Assembly (NCBI GenBank): GCA_033060915.1
Contig: CM065398.1
Span: 4,524,501-4,588,500 of the forward strand
Source of the DNA: Euryodendron excelsum
Lineage: Eukaryota > Streptophyta > Magnoliopsida > Ericales > Pentaphylacaceae
Direction: 5' to 3'
DNA: 64,000 nt
Part shown: positions 22,180-35,222 of the stretch, one piece after another
How the letters are laid out: each line of letters opens with the position of its first letter
Position numbering within the stretch: the first letter of the stretch is position 1
Program-made: the position numbers and the translations under genes
Notes under the pieces: generated by a model
Databases searched by the model: none
What the model was told of the DNA's origin: nothing
Seen by the model: the letters and a program-made list of their open reading frames with translations, nothing else

Positions 22180-24759
22180 TGTGATATCCCAAACCTTTAA
22201 TTAATTATATTAATGAGAATTTCTAGTGTATGCAATGCTTAATGTTAATTATTTCTTCTTTTGGGTAAAAAATGACTAATAAGAATTTGTGTTATATCTT
22301 GTGTTGGAGGTGTGAGACACATGGGATTATTTCCCATGTGTGTCTTCTTATAACACAAAACACACACACACACACACATACACACACACCCCAACCGGTT
22401 GAGAGAGTGGGAAAGAGAGAAAGGATTGAAAGAAGAAGGGCTTGAAGGAAAAGATTGAAGCCATTGAACACTTCACCAAGCTTGGAGAAAGGTAAGACTT
22501 CATCTCTTTACAAAATTATATGTGTATATGTATCTATCTTGTGTGATTTTGTTGGGTATTTGTATTTATGCATCTTGGAGTGTTGTTATTGAGTTTGGGG
22601 GATCCCTTAGGTCCAATTTACATGATTTTGAGAGCTTGAAGCTCATTGTTGAAGATTGGGAGGGGTGGTTTGAAAAATCTCCAAATATGTAAAATGTTAG
22701 GGTTTGGAGTTCAACTCTAGATCCCCTTGTTTTAATTGTTCTTTCTCCCCCATTTTGAGTTATTGTCATCCTTGTGGGCTAATATTTGAGCCCTAATAGT
22801 GTTGGGATGGTTTGGTTGTGTTTGGAAAGGTTTTGGGAGAGTTTTGGGTTGAAAATCGCTGCTACGCAGCTGGGGCGTTCGAACGCCCGACAAGGCCGTT
22901 CGAATGGCCTGAGAGCAGCATTTTCCATTTTGGCTAGTGTTCGAACGACCCTTTTGGGCGTTCGAATGGCCCGAGAGGGTGTTTTTCCATTTTTGCCTGG
23001 CGTTCGAATGGCCATTTTGGGCATTCAAATAGCTTGGTCATTTTGGCCTGGAGTTCAAACGGCCCGGTTGAGCGTTCAAACGGTCTGCCAGTTTCAGCAC
23101 TGTTTAGTAACATAAGCATAACTTTCTCTACAAAACTTAGATTTATGCACTGTTTGAAGTATTAGAAAGTAGACTTATAGACCTTTGTACCCATATAAAG
23201 TTTGTTCTCTAATTCTTTATAGAGTGAGAGATATGGAAGTTTAACATTGACCCAAAATCTATGCCAACAACATTGTTTTCTAGAATTTTAGTCCACTTTC
23301 TGTGAAGCGTAACTTCTTCACCCAAAATGTGTTTTTGGCCCATGACCTATCAAATTAATGGCCTTTAAGCCTATTTTCAAATCAAACTAACCTAGAGTGT
23401 GAACTCATCCTTAAGAGGTGGTTGGGACGCAATGAAGGAGTCGACGTCCCGACTTTCATGTTCGAACCTCAACTTGATATTTTGTTTTACATTGAAGCCT
23501 TGTCCTAGACTTGAGCCTCGTTCTTCGGTTGTGAGAATGAGGTATTGTTGAGTCGGGGTTGAGGGACTTATGTGTTTAGTCTCGGTTTACGTGTTATTGC
23601 TTTGGCTTAGAGTCTCGTATTAATGTTTCTATACTTCCATGTGCATTTTGTATAGGAACACCTTGTTTAGCACCCGTTCTATCGAAGAGAGGTGACTAAC
23701 GATATGCCATGAGTAAATTCTACTACTTTCCAATTGTTTTAAGTTTAAACCATATCATACAATGTTTTATATATGTTTTCAATGCATCAATGTTATATTC
23801 AATTATAAATGTCATACTTTTAAAGGCATGCAAGTTATATTATGATATGAATTACAACCCATAGACTAAAATGCTTACATAAAAGAGATGTAAGACTTTT
23901 CCAATGTATGGTGCCAACTCGAGGTCTTTCGTGGCAAGACCTTAAACTAGCAACGATGGTACTACGATAGGGGATGTGAAAAAAATTATTGCCATGTTCG
24001 GGAGCTGTCTTATGGCCTAAAGAGCTCTATGTGTGACCTTTAAGGTTACTAATATGGAGCCTAGCTCTGATGTCGGGTTGTAGCACACTTATGTTTTAGA
24101 ACAAGAACGATGATATGTTCAAATGTTTATGACAAGTTTTGTTATTCTTTATCACGAACAAAGATACGTCACATCTCTCTTTTATAATATCATGTTTTGA
24201 AGCGATAGAATGTTTCAATAGGATGCTTATGCCATCTATGATTTCAAGCCTATGATTACACGTTTCAAGTTCATGCTTTATATGCATAAATATTTTATCT
24301 ATTGTTTTTATACATTAGACATAATTGCTAGTCCATGGTATTTTCATGCTCATGCATCATTGTTATTCACTATGCATTACCTTACGTTTTCTCAAATGAT
24401 TTTCAGGTAGCCAATCCGGGAGGCCCTAGAGCGAGGCCATACATGGATTTTGAGCTATGGCCCACAGTCCTATGTTTTGTATTATGTTTCAGGGTTGGAC
24501 CCAATATTTTGTAATGATATAATGCTATAACTTTAGTGGACCTTGATTTGGTCCTTATGTATGTTATGTTTTGAATTAGGTACAGCTCTACCATGTATGA
24601 CACGAATTATATTTCAAGTTATAAGAGATTCTATTTCAACAAATTTTAAATGATTATGCATAGGTGATCAACAAGTTTATGTAATGCGACCTCGGGTAGC
24701 CTTGCTACTGGCCGATCATGTATCCTAAATCTGCATGAACTGGGTTACGGGGGTTGACA
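22180..24759 (+). mobile_element. 3' LTR of element 2
   Basis: It starts TGTGATATCCC and ends TTGACA at 24759, with a length of about 2.58 kb. It contains a (CA)n microsatellite near 22362-22390, the TTCGAACG array (22870-23090) and, from 22766, a full match to the truncated 5' LTR. Sequence after 24759 belongs to element 1. Confidence 0.9.
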
Positions 24760-27117
24760 CGAGTCCTCAAAAAGTGAGAAACCATTGTTTTATTAATAAT
24801 AAATAAATAAATACTACCCTTTGCTCAGCCCACTAGAGTCACAAGTGATTTCTATTTAGATATCTCCAAACCAAGAACCATCCCCCACACTAAGATAAGC
24901 ACAAAGTAGTTGATTTGATAGAAGATATAAGGGTTTATCAGTAGAAACACACCGTCTTTAGGAACATTGTCTGAATTTTGTGTAAAGGCTTTATGGACTA
25001 AGCAATTCAATTTAAAAGGATGAGAGGCCCTCAATTATGCTACTATACCACAAAAGACAAAAAAAATCCCTTTGCAAAGCCCACTCGAGTCGGTTACATT
25101 TCTCAATAAAATTGACCTCATGATCACCGCCCACACTGGGTTAAGGAAAAAGCCATGAATAAGAATTAATGAGTGACAATGAAAATGGTGATTTCCAAGA
25201 AGATATGATGTCAACGACATCTCTAAAAGTTAAAAGAGGGGATATGTTAGTGGTGATCCTCAAGAGAGGATAGAAATGAAATTGTCAGCATCTCCACAGT
25301 CGACATAGGAATAAATTTCTTAATGAATAATTCTAATTAGAAAGGAGAGAAGCATATAAAAAAAAAAAAAGAAAAAAATAGAAAGAAAAAATAGAAGTTA
25401 AATTGCCAAAGGTGATCATGGGTCTTTCGAAACCCCACAAGTAATAATGTTGAGCCTTTATATCCTTTCATTCATGAACTCCTTAACCTAACCTACGCTA
25501 CGGTCCAAATCAAGGTCCTCTCTGACAAAATAAAATTGCTTAGTCCAAATAAGCCTGAACAATACCAAGACAAGTACTTGAAAAAAAAAAAAAAAAAAAA
25601 GAGAGAGAAGAGAGACAGGGAGGATTGTAGGGGCAACCTTATGCCCCAAGGTGTGCTCCAATGATTTTGGTTTAAATAACCTACTAAAAGAAAATCTTTG
25701 AGCCTAAATATCTCTTAATTTCTTACAACTCCCAAACCCAACCTCCATTACGGTCCTAAAAGAAGTCTTCTCGGATTGAGAGCCAAGCTGTTTATCATTC
25801 TACAAAAGACATGCAAGTTGTCGCTCAAGCTATGGTGGAATTTGACGATCTAAAGAGAGAAAACCAAGTGAGGACAGAAAATCTCCAAACAACAATCCCA
25901 TAGAGAGTAAGGATAAGATACTAATAGGCAAACCAACAAGTCAAGATTCCCTGAGAATGGTGCAAATGCTATCACACCCTGACAAGAATGGGATAGAATT
26001 GAAGGGGTAGGATCCTGAGAGTATGGGCCTTGGGGCAATCCTGGGGTATTCTTAAAAAATAACCCATATACATGTAGTACTTGTGCATTGATGACACGTA
26101 TTCAATTCCATTCATGTATAAACTTGGGCATTCACCAAAAAGTAGGACATGCATTCAATTCAATTCATATATAAACATGTGCATTCATCAAAAAATAGGA
26201 CATGCATTCAATTCTATTCTTGTACGCGTATTCATCAAAAAGTATGACTTGTATTCAATTTCATTCCTGTACGTGCATTCATCAGAAAGTATAAACATGC
26301 ATTCACCCCTTTACCAGTGCATTTTTAGAATTGACGTAAATAAATTATTTTTGCACAAAAAACTTACTCTCTCTCTCTCTCTCTCTCAAATAAGAAACAT
26401 GGAATGGGGCAAAGCACAAAAAAGAGCTAAAATGCCACCCCGCAACCAAGTAATCTCAAACATTTCTAGCACCAACGCACGACTTAGAAAGCTCAGACTG
26501 CTATAGTCATCATGAAATAGAGAATGGGAAAACGGCCCACCTTCGACCTCCCAATCAATCTTGATTCAACCATTTTCAAAATATGAAACCTGAGGCAATA
26601 CCCCGCCCTACACCTCCCTTCCAAACCAGTTGACCCATTCAAAATGAACTGGCCAAAGGTGACCTCACTTCTCCCAGAAGTTAACTCAAGAGAAGTATTA
26701 CCTCTCTAGAGACATGTCAACAAGAATCTTACCATATATACTAAATTTAAAACTCAACAGTTAAGCCAACCCTCTGCAATCGAACCCTAACAGATCCCAA
26801 CCAAAGACGGACTAATGTCCTTTCCTTCAAATTCTAAGGCAAGAGAGTCACAAGCATGGAGCAGTCTCCGATAGTGCCCTGCGCTCAGTTTTGCTGAGAA
26901 GCCTCCCAACCAGTAGTTCCACCATGGGCAGGGGCAGTCTCAATATTTCCAATAGCCTCATTTAGGGCATCTTCTATAGTAGCCCTAGCGAGGCCACCCT
27001 CTCCTCATCAGTAGCACTAGTCTTCTACTCGACCAAAGTGGATCTCGTCATTGTTGGCTCAATCGTTGCCTTATGTGTAGATCATCATCTCTCGCATCAG
27101 CCATCCTGATGATATTC
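24760..27117 (+). other. 3' internal spacer of element 1, non-coding on the sense strand
   Basis: Blocks such as 'ccactcgagtcggttacat', 'acctcatgatcaccgcc' and several poly-A and GA runs correspond to the post-pol spacer of element 3 (54519-55740), so gag-pol of element 1 ended upstream of 24760. Microsatellites occur at 25345-25395 (A-rich) and 25580-25615 (A/GA). The far end, read on the minus strand, should hold the antisense gene, but I cannot read a long frame there. Confidence 0.6.
26366..26388. repeat. (CT)n microsatellite
   Basis: An uninterrupted CT run of about 11 units lies in the spacer. Confidence 0.95.
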
Positions 27118-27140
27118 CTGAAGGAAAAAGATACAGTAAA
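27100..27140 (-). promoter_or_regulatory. Antisense splice acceptor and start codon remnant (element 1)
   Basis: On the minus strand, 'gtatctttttccttcag' ends at 27118, a good acceptor. An ATG follows at 27104 ('ATGGCTGATGCGAGAGATG'). It lies immediately beyond the repeat tract 27180-29340, the same place as the acceptor of element 3 (57810) relative to its tract. The frame after it soon meets stops, so it is broken. Confidence 0.4.
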
Positions 27141-27179
27141 CTTTCATTGACAGGTAAGAGGTACGCATAAAAAAAAGGG

Positions 27180-29340
27180 AAATTAAAAAAAATTTTGAGT
27201 CAAAATGAATTTTCTATACATTTTGTCTTTAAAAGTTCAAATTTTGAGTTAAAATAAATTTTCGATACATTTTGACTTCGAAGAGTTCAAATTTCGAGTC
27301 AAAATAAATTTTCTATGCATTTTGTCTTCAAAATTTCAAGTTTCAAGTTAAAATGAATTCTCTAAACATTTTGTCTTCAAAAGTTCAAGTTCTAAGTCAA
27401 AATGAGTTTTTTTTACACGTTTTGCCTGACAAAATGAATTTTCTACACATTTTGCCCAAGTTTCAAATCAAAATGGTTTCTAAACTTTTCCCTTCAAAAG
27501 TCTATTTTCAAAATCAACCCCTAGGTTTCCTAAACTTTTTCCTTCAAAAATTTTATTTTCAAAATCAGTTCCTAAGGTTTCTTGACCTTTCCCTTTCCAA
27601 AATTATTTCAAATTTAAAATCCAAAGGTAGTTTCAAAATCAAATTTCAAAAGTTTTATTCAAGATCCATTTCAAAGATTTTCTCACCCTCACATTCAAAA
27701 GGTTTCTATTCCAAACAAGCTTCAAGGGTTTCCAAACTTTTCTTTCAAAAGTTTCTACCAATTTATGAGTTTCCATAAACTTCTTCCTTCAAAAGTTTTT
27801 ATCAATTTCAAAGTTTTCTAAACTTTTTCCTTCAAAAAGTCTTGATCAATTCTCGAGGTTTCCTAAACTTCTCCTTCAAAAGTTTTATCAATTTCAAAAG
27901 TTTTTAAAACTTTTTCCTTCAAAAAGTCTTATTCAAAATCAATTCCCAAAGTTTCTAAAACTTTATCTCGAAGAAATCTTTCAAAATCAAGTTTCAAGAT
28001 TTTTCGAACTCTTCCCTCAAAAGTTCTATCAAATTCTAGGTTTTCTCAACTTTTTACTTCAAAAATTTCTCACTAAAAATCGAGCTCCTAGGTTTTCTAA
28101 GCTTTTTCCTTCAAAAAGTCTTATTCGCAATCCAGTTCAAAAGTTTTCCAACCATTCAAGAAGTTTTATTCAAATTCTATTTAAGAGGTTTCCTTTCCTT
28201 TGAAATGTTTTTATTTCAAGTTTCAAGGTTTTTCAAGCATTTCTTCCAAAGTTTTATTCAAAATCAGTTCTCAAAGGTTTCTAAACCTTTTCCTTCAAAA
28301 AGTCAAAAACAGTTCTCAATGGTTTTTAAACTTTTTCTTTTAAAAAGTTTTACTCAAAATCAATTCCCAAGAGTTTCTAAACTTTTCCTTCAAAAGTTTC
28401 ATTCAAAATCTATTCTTAAGGGTTTCTAAACTTTTTCTTCAAAAGTTTCATTCATAATAAACTCTTAGGGGTTTCTAAAACTTTTTCTTCAAAAGTTTCT
28501 TTCAAAGTCATTTTCAAACAGTTTTAAAACTTTTTCTTTAAAAGTTTTATGCAAAGTCCACTTTCAAAGGGTTTTTTAAGGTTTTCCTTCAAAAAGTTTT
28601 ATTCTAAGACCCCCCCACCCCCCGAGTTTCTCAGGGTTTTCTCTATCAAAAAAGCCCCACTCTCAAAGGTTTCATCTTTTTCCTTTAAAAAGATTATATT
28701 TCAAAAATTTCTAAATCTTTCTTCATTTTAAAATATCTTAGCCGAGTTTCTCAGGGTTTTCTCTACCAAAAAGGCCTCACTCTCAAGGTTTTCCTAACAT
28801 TTTCTTTCAAAAAGTTTGATTTCAAAAATACCCTTCTAGGTTTTCTAACTTTTTCCTTCTAAAAGTTTAACTTCAAAAGTACTCTCAAATTTTTCAAAAG
28901 ATTTTTCCTTCAAAAAGTTTAATCTCAAAACCATTTCTTGGGTTTCCCAAACTTTATCCTTCAAAAGTTCCGTTCTGAAAAATGTTCTAAAGGTTTTCAA
29001 ACATTCTTCCTTAAAAAAGTTTGTTCTAAAAAACATTTCATAGGTTTCTTGAGCTTTTTCCTTCAAAAACCCCATTTTCAATTTTTTTGGGTTTTCAAGC
29101 TTTCACCTCAAAAAGCTTCTTTTCAAAAATTTTGGGCTTTCAAGCTTGCACCTCAAAAGCCTATTTTCAAAATTCTAGGTTTTCAAACATTTTTCTCAAA
29201 AAGTTTTAGTCCAACTTTCAAAGGTTCCAAACCATTCTAATTCAAATTCAAATCAATTCATTTCAAAAAGTGATTTAAAAATCATTTTAAACAATCAACT
29301 TCAATTTCAAATTCATTTCAAAATTTATCTTCAATTTCAA
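27180..29340. repeat. Degenerate tandem repeat tract before the 3' LTR (element 1)
   Basis: Units of roughly 50-60 bases built on 'tttttccttcaaaaagtttt' and 'ttcaaaatca' run for about 2.1 kb. Element 3 has an equivalent tract at 58020-58880 with units near 100 bases. On the minus strand each tract lies between a leader-side region and an acceptor, so it corresponds to the candidate antisense intron. The open frames here are repeat-driven. Confidence 0.75.
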
Positions 29341-29589
29341 AGTATCAATTTTCAAAACCTTGAATCTCCCCAAATGAGTGTCATTCCATAACTCGGAATG
29401 TCAGTTTAGATTAATTTTCAAATCAAGTTTTCAAAATTTCAGATTTCAAAAATCCAAACAATCCAGTTTTCAAGCTCAAAATTCTAATTCCAACTACTTC
29501 AATCCCTCTGATTGCCTCGCGATCAATATGGGACACTTATTTTATTATTTTCTATCTTCGACAAGCAAAAACAACAAAAGAAGGGTAGC
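29341..29589 (+). other. 3' internal end and polypurine tract of element 1
   Basis: The segment 'tttgattgcctcgcgatcaa'-like and 'cttcgacaagcaaaaac' match 60329-60400 of element 3. The purine-rich 'aaaagaagggtagc' at 29576-29589 abuts the LTR start and is the polypurine tract. The antisense promoter and leader seen in element 3 are not recognisable here; they seem deleted. Confidence 0.65.
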
Positions 29590-32500
29590 TGTAAGCGCCC
29601 AATTTTTGCCCGCTCGACAATCTTCAGCTCGACCAGACTCACATTCAAACCAGCGCAAACACTTTCAAACCCAAACCGGCTTTCCAAACTCAATCCAGTT
29701 AATCAACCACTTTGCGGTCCTATTAGGCCAATAGAGGCAAAATAACCAAAATGCCCTTAGGGCATTGCTCGGTCCAAATTCTAGTAGACACGCCTTTCGA
29801 AAGATGGTAAGTCCATATTTCAACCTCAATTCCAGTTCTAATTCCAGTCCAGACCAATCAAACTCAATCTGGCACGTCTTTCAAGAAAGTTAATCCCTCA
29901 GAAGGTAAGTTCATCCAGCATGGCATGTTTATTAAGAAATCTCCGCAGAACGGTAAATCCCCTCAAACCTGTTTACCGAGACGGAGTAAAAGTCCCCGAG
30001 ATGGTAAAGCGGTTCACTTCTGGCGCCTGCTAGCCTACCAATGTAGAATGTCTGCTATCCGGCACGTCGATCAGGAAAGTACCTAAGGCCCCAAGACGAT
30101 AAGATCATTCAGCAACTTCCTGAGATTAGGCAATCTCTAAAATGAATGCGCAATGACAGAGTGACAAAAATACCCACAAACATCGCAACTGTCAGAGTGG
30201 TGGAAACATTGGCAAATAGGTCAATATTGGGAATTGCCCACAAAGCCCCTATGTCACCGGACCGAACACATATCTTGGTCGTGACAAGTTTACCGAAGGA
30301 CGGGATACCTTTGGAAACCAACTTGTGCATACCGTCAGAGTGGTGGAAACACTCAAAACCCGAGTCAACACCAGTGCCTGCTGGCCCCCTCTGGTGAAAA
30401 ATGACCAAACTACCCCTTGAGGCCTACTAGCACGCTTCTCAATAAAGTACCTAAGTCCTCAAAGCGACAAGTCCACCCTTCTAGGATTGTCTCAATGACA
30501 ATCCAGCACGTTCGAGTGCCTTTTAGTCAGATATGGATCAATTCTGAGACCATCCGGTCAAAATGACCATTTTGTCCTTAGGCATCCAATTGCCTCCAGG
30601 AACCATACCGGTTCTGAGTAACAAATCAGTTACCTTCTAAGGATACTTCCAATAGTATTCCCAATCTTTTAGTACCTTTTTGGAGCATTTCGACTCTATT
30701 CTAATAAACTCAGTGCAAAATGACTATTTTGCCCCTAGTGGGCTGGTCATCTTTTCCAACCATACCATCTCTGGGTATTAACTCAAAAATCCTACAGAGC
30801 ACTGTTGATAGTGTTTCCAACCTTTGAATCCTATCCCAATTGATTCCGAACCAGTTTTGGTATTTCACTGTTCAAATGACCATTTTGCCCCTAGAGGGCT
30901 AATCATCCTTTTCGACCACACCGGCTCTGGTTATCAAACCAATTACCTCCGGGACACTCTTTCAGGGGTTTCTATCCATCCCCGGCCTTCCAGATCATAC
31001 CTTGACTTTTCGGAGTCACTCCTAGTAGAGCCAGGTTAAAAATTGTATGGTAGTCACTAGGACAGGCACCCAAATCTTCTACCTTGCACCCCAAGGGTCA
31101 AAAGATATGTTTCTTGCCACCTTAAAACTTTCCTAAGTAGTTGGTGCCACTAGTAGTGGCGCCAAGCCAAAAGCTGACCCTGGCACCAGTGCAACAAGCG
31201 TTAGAGCCAACTTCGATTACTTGTAAATACAAACCACCCCTGCGTAAAAATGATCCGCAAACTGGCTCCAAAAATGCTGCCTCACTGAAAACAGGCCTCG
31301 AAACCCTAGTTTTCTCTAGTCTCCTTCAAACCCTAGCCTCTCTTCAATTCAAACACTCAAACCCCAACTTCCACACACTCTATATAATCAAATCCAAGTC
31401 TCAATCCTCCATTGAAGATCAAGTCCTGTGTATTTAAAGCTTTCAATATGAAACAAATGAAGAAAACAAAGCAATCAAAGCAAAGGGAAGACAAGGTAGG
31501 TTTTCAATTTAGTTTATGTAATCCCCCCTCTCTTTTCTCTGTCGTAACGCTCTTGGGTTCTCTTCTATTTTAATCCCCATCTTTTACCACCCTTTCTTGC
31601 ATGCTTGAAATGAGGGACTTTCTGGTTCATGCCTAGGAAGACTTGTTAAAGGTCACCGTGCTGGAGGTTTTCTTCAAGTTCAACCTAAGACGGTGTGGGT
31701 ATGCCCCCCTTGATTATGTGGTGAAGCCTAAACTTGTATGTTCACAACCCTATTGCATTGTGGTTGTCATGTTCATGCATTGCAGTTAAAATTGCGTTCA
31801 AAGTTGTTTTTAAACTGGCATCAAAGTTCTCTTTCAAAACTTGTATCCAAAACCTCCTTCTTTCAAACTTGTTTTCAAAATCAAGACTCTAAGGTGATTC
31901 TACCCGTTCCACAGTTAGGATAGCTTTAGGAAAGTGTTACATTAAATATGATCATTATAGTCCGTATTTCAAACTCTAGTTATTTTCAAAAGCACCACCC
32001 TAGAATGGTTCTAATATTTTCATGGTTGGAATTTTTTTAGGAAAGTGAGATATTCAAGAGAGTTGCCAAAGTCTATATTCAAACCTTTCTAAAATAGTTT
32101 TTGCAAATCCACTTCCTAAAAACTCTTTTCAAAGATCTACTTTCCAAAAATGCCTTGTCTTGAGAGTTCAAGTTAAAACCCTAGAATCCATGACTAGGAA
32201 ACCTTAATTCTTTTCTTAAAATCATGACTTTCTGTTTGCCTCAACTCATATATTTCCAAAACTAAAACTTTCCAATTTCAAGTCAAATTAAATCTTTTCC
32301 TCATACGAAACCAAATCAAATGCTACATTTTTGGAAACAAAATTCAATCTTCTATTTTAGAAAATAGAAATTAAATCTTTTCTAATTTCAAAGCTTCAAA
32401 CCTTTTCAAATTTAAAAATTTCCAAATTCAAAATTTTTCAAAATCAATTCTTTCCTAAAAAGGAAACTTTTCTAAAATAGAACTTTTCTAATTTGAAACT

Positions 32501-33388
32501 TTCCTAATTCAAAGCTTTCTAAAATTCAATCTTTCCAAACTCTAACTTTCTAAATTCTTTCAAATCAAATATTCAAGTCAAATCTTTTTTAATCCTTTCA
32601 AAGTCAAATATTTTTAAATCAAACCAAATCTTTTCTAACATTTCCAAATCAAGTGTTTCTAAATCAAATCAAACCGTTTCCAATATTTCCTAAATCCTAT
32701 CTTCCCTAAGTCAAAACTTTCTAAAGTTAAACTTTCCAAAATCAAACCCTTCTATTACAATAGCATGTTTAAACCCTAGGTAGCATAAATCCTAGGAGGC
32801 GAAAACCCAAGTTCAATCCCTAACCCAAAGATAGGTAGCTTTAACTCTTTTCTAAAAATCTTTTCTAAACCAAGATAGTTTTCAAACTCCAAGTCAAGTC
32901 AAGATGATTTCAAAGCTAAACTCAATCTTTTCAAATCAAGTCCAAGTTCTACTTCAAAGTTCAATTTCAAATCAAAGTCAATTCCAAGTTCGATTTCAAT
33001 TTCCAAAGTCAATTTCAAATCAAAGTTCAATTTCCAATCTTCCAATCAAAGCTCAAATCAAACCATTTTCAAGTCAGAATTTTCAACGGTCAGAAAGTGT
33101 CTTTTCAAATCAAACAAGATCTCAAAGTGTCTATTTTCAATGAAACCCCAAGTTCAAACTACGACTGACTTGATTCCCAACAAAAGGATACATAGGCAAC
33201 CCTCATAGATGTGGACACAACTTTTTTCAAAATTTCAATTCTCATTTTCAAAATCGTCTTTCCAAATTCTTTTCATGCACTTGCATATCATCTCTAAAGT
33301 GATGACTCAAACCTCTTTCTAAAATGCTCAAAGTGGATATAATTGGACATTGTACAATGGAAGATTCTAAATGACTGAACCTAGGGTG
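29590..33388 (+). mobile_element. 3' LTR of element 1, first part
   Basis: It starts TGTAAGCGCCC and follows the same order as 8774-12680, with a GAGTG hairpin (30338-30354), a near-perfect dyad GGTGCCACT-AGT-AGTGGCGCC (31143-31163) and a TATA region decayed to 'tgtaaatac'. It stops at 33388 where another LTR is inserted and resumes at 38284. Confidence 0.9.
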
Positions 33389-33559
33389 TGTAAGCACCCT
33401 ATTTTTGCCCGCTCGGCAATCTCCGGCCCAACTGGGCTCGGTTTCAAGTATCTTAACACATGCAAGCTCAAGATGAGCCTTTTAATCTCCAATCCAACCA
33501 ATTGGGCACTTCTCGGGCCCACAAGGACCCGCGGGAGCCATAAGCACCATTATTCTAGG

Positions 33560-33900
33560 CAGCTTTCTGGACCGGGCGGTCCCGAAAACTAATGCCATCC
33601 AGGTAGCTTCCCGGGATCGGCCGATCTCGGGGACCAATACCTCATCAAGTTCCAGACGGTTCACTTCTGGCACCTGCTAGCCTGCTAATGTAGAATGTCC
33701 ATCATTTGGTAGCTCTCCGAGACCAGGAGTTCTCAAAGACCAACACCACCCTTACAGGTCGCTTTATGGGACCAGGCGTTCCCAGAAACTAACACCACCT
33801 TACAGGTAGCTCTCTAAGACCAGGCGTTCTTAGGGACCAACACCACATAAGTAGTTTTTCGAGACCGGGCGGTCTCGGGAACCAACACCTAGGTCAACAC
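33560..33900. repeat. Hairpin repeat array of the solo LTR
   Basis: About six units of 45-60 bases end in 'gaccaacaccac' and contain fold-backs whose arms differ between units but pair: TGGGA (33767) with TCCCA, CTAAGA (33814) with TCTTAG, and CGAGACC (33860) with GGTCTCG. The same array is in the LTRs of element 3 (42725-43070 and 60590-60935). Confidence 0.75.
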
Positions 33901-35084
33901 TAGCGCCTGCTAGCCCGACTCGGTGAAAAATGACCAAACTTTCCCCTCGAGCCTCCAGGCACATTTTAGGAAAGTTCAAAATCCCTCAAAATGGTAAGTC
34001 CACCCTTCCAGAATGTTGCTAATCAGTTTCACATATTTTACATGCCATTCAGTCCCATTTCGGTCCCGTTCTGGCTAACTTCGGTCAAAATGACCGTTTT
34101 GCCCCGAACGTCCCGACACTGCACAAAACCCACCGAACGGTGAAGGACTCTCCCAAAACCATCCCTGAATGACCCGGTATGCTTAACACGACACATCAAA
34201 CCATTCCTAACAATTTCCAGCCAATCATGGCCAAAATGACCATTTTGCCCCTAGCAATCTAAACATGCCCCGAAGCAGCACCGGTCCTGGGATTTCGAGC
34301 AAAGGGTTTCACCATACACCCTTGTTGAAGCCGAGGAGGACCCTACGACATTAAACGCTCACGGCTCGATAAAATTTCCCTAGAGCGTCTCGCAGACGCT
34401 CCGCCTAAATTGTCTTTTTTCCCGATTCCCTGGTTATAACGCACCATCAATTGACTTGAGAAATGTGTAAATCAGGGAATTCTAGAAAGCTCATTCATAG
34501 ATCTTTCCAATGATATGGCTCTATCGGATAGATTGCTTCCTGAAGCCCTCCATCATATAGTGCAAAAACTACAACTTTCAGCAACCCCTGGAGCGTCTCA
34601 CAAACACTCCACCAAGGTTGACTTTTTTCCCGATTCCCTAATCAAAATGCACCGTCAAAGGATTTGGGAAATGCATAAATCTGGGAATTCCTGAAAGTAT
34701 TTCTAGAGTACTTTCCATCGGTACGGTCCGATCGAAAAGATCGCTTCTTGAAGGCCTCGATCACACAACACGAATACAGCCACTTTCGAACACCCGCGGA
34801 GCGTATCACAGACGCTCCGCAAAAGTGTTCTTTTATGCACGCTTCCCAATACGATATCCCATGCTTCCAAACATAATTCAAACTCTCTGAAAACATGAAA
34901 GTTCACGAGAAACCCTAGGAGAGCATCGTGGGTGCAACCAATTCTCCCGGAACCTTCCTAGTTGACTCAATTATCGAGAAAAAGTTTGGATGAACCTTCT
35001 CGGTGATGGAGCATATACTACATGCGCTCAAATTTTGATCAGATCGACCAACTTTCGATCAACAGTCGAGATTTAACCAGTACA

Positions 35085-35222
35085 CAGGGTGCCACGTGTC
35101 ATTCTGGCAATGGAACAGTACTTGCGCATGCCCTATATGCGCCAGGTCAAATTTTGGCTAGGCATATGTAGCACATGCGCCAGGCCTATTCCAGATTGCC
35201 TATAAATACCAGACCACCCCTT
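35085..35222 (+). promoter_or_regulatory. Core promoter of the solo LTR
   Basis: Dyads near GCGCAT...ATGCGC at 35124-35142 and GCATATGT-AGC-ACATGCGC at 35164-35180 precede TATAAATA at about 35212. The same arrangement is found at 44294-44380 and 62085-62131. Confidence 0.7.

Larger units (their letters stand above)
15480..24759 (+). mobile_element. Chromovirus-like Ty3/gypsy element 2 (Tekay/Del type), degenerate
   Basis: The order is LTR, tRNA-iMet-type PBS, gag, protease, RT, RNase H, integrase, chromodomain-like end, polypurine tract, LTR. This order, the C-terminal 'VIPLVQVLW...WEESTWERE' segment and the LTR start TGTGATATCCC fit the Tekay/Del chromoviruses. The 5' LTR lacks about its first 585 bases and begins right after a poly-A run (about 15446-15464), so no target duplication can be checked. 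All frames carry many stops; it is dead. It sits in element 1 where gag-pol should be. Confidence 0.9.

Noticed and set aside
16813..24287. Conserved 63-codon minus-strand frame in both LTRs of element 2 (16813-17004 and 24096-24287)
   Set aside because: It is conserved only because the two LTRs are copies; no recognisable protein, and it lies antisense in LTR sequence.
27353..29240. Series of open frames rich in F, Q, K and S
   Set aside because: They mirror the 'ttcaaaaagtttt' repeat tract and end wherever the repeat phase changes.
33560..33900. CRISPR-like regular repeats
   Set aside because: Repeats are imperfect, the spacers are themselves repeated, the setting is a plant LTR, and no cas genes exist.
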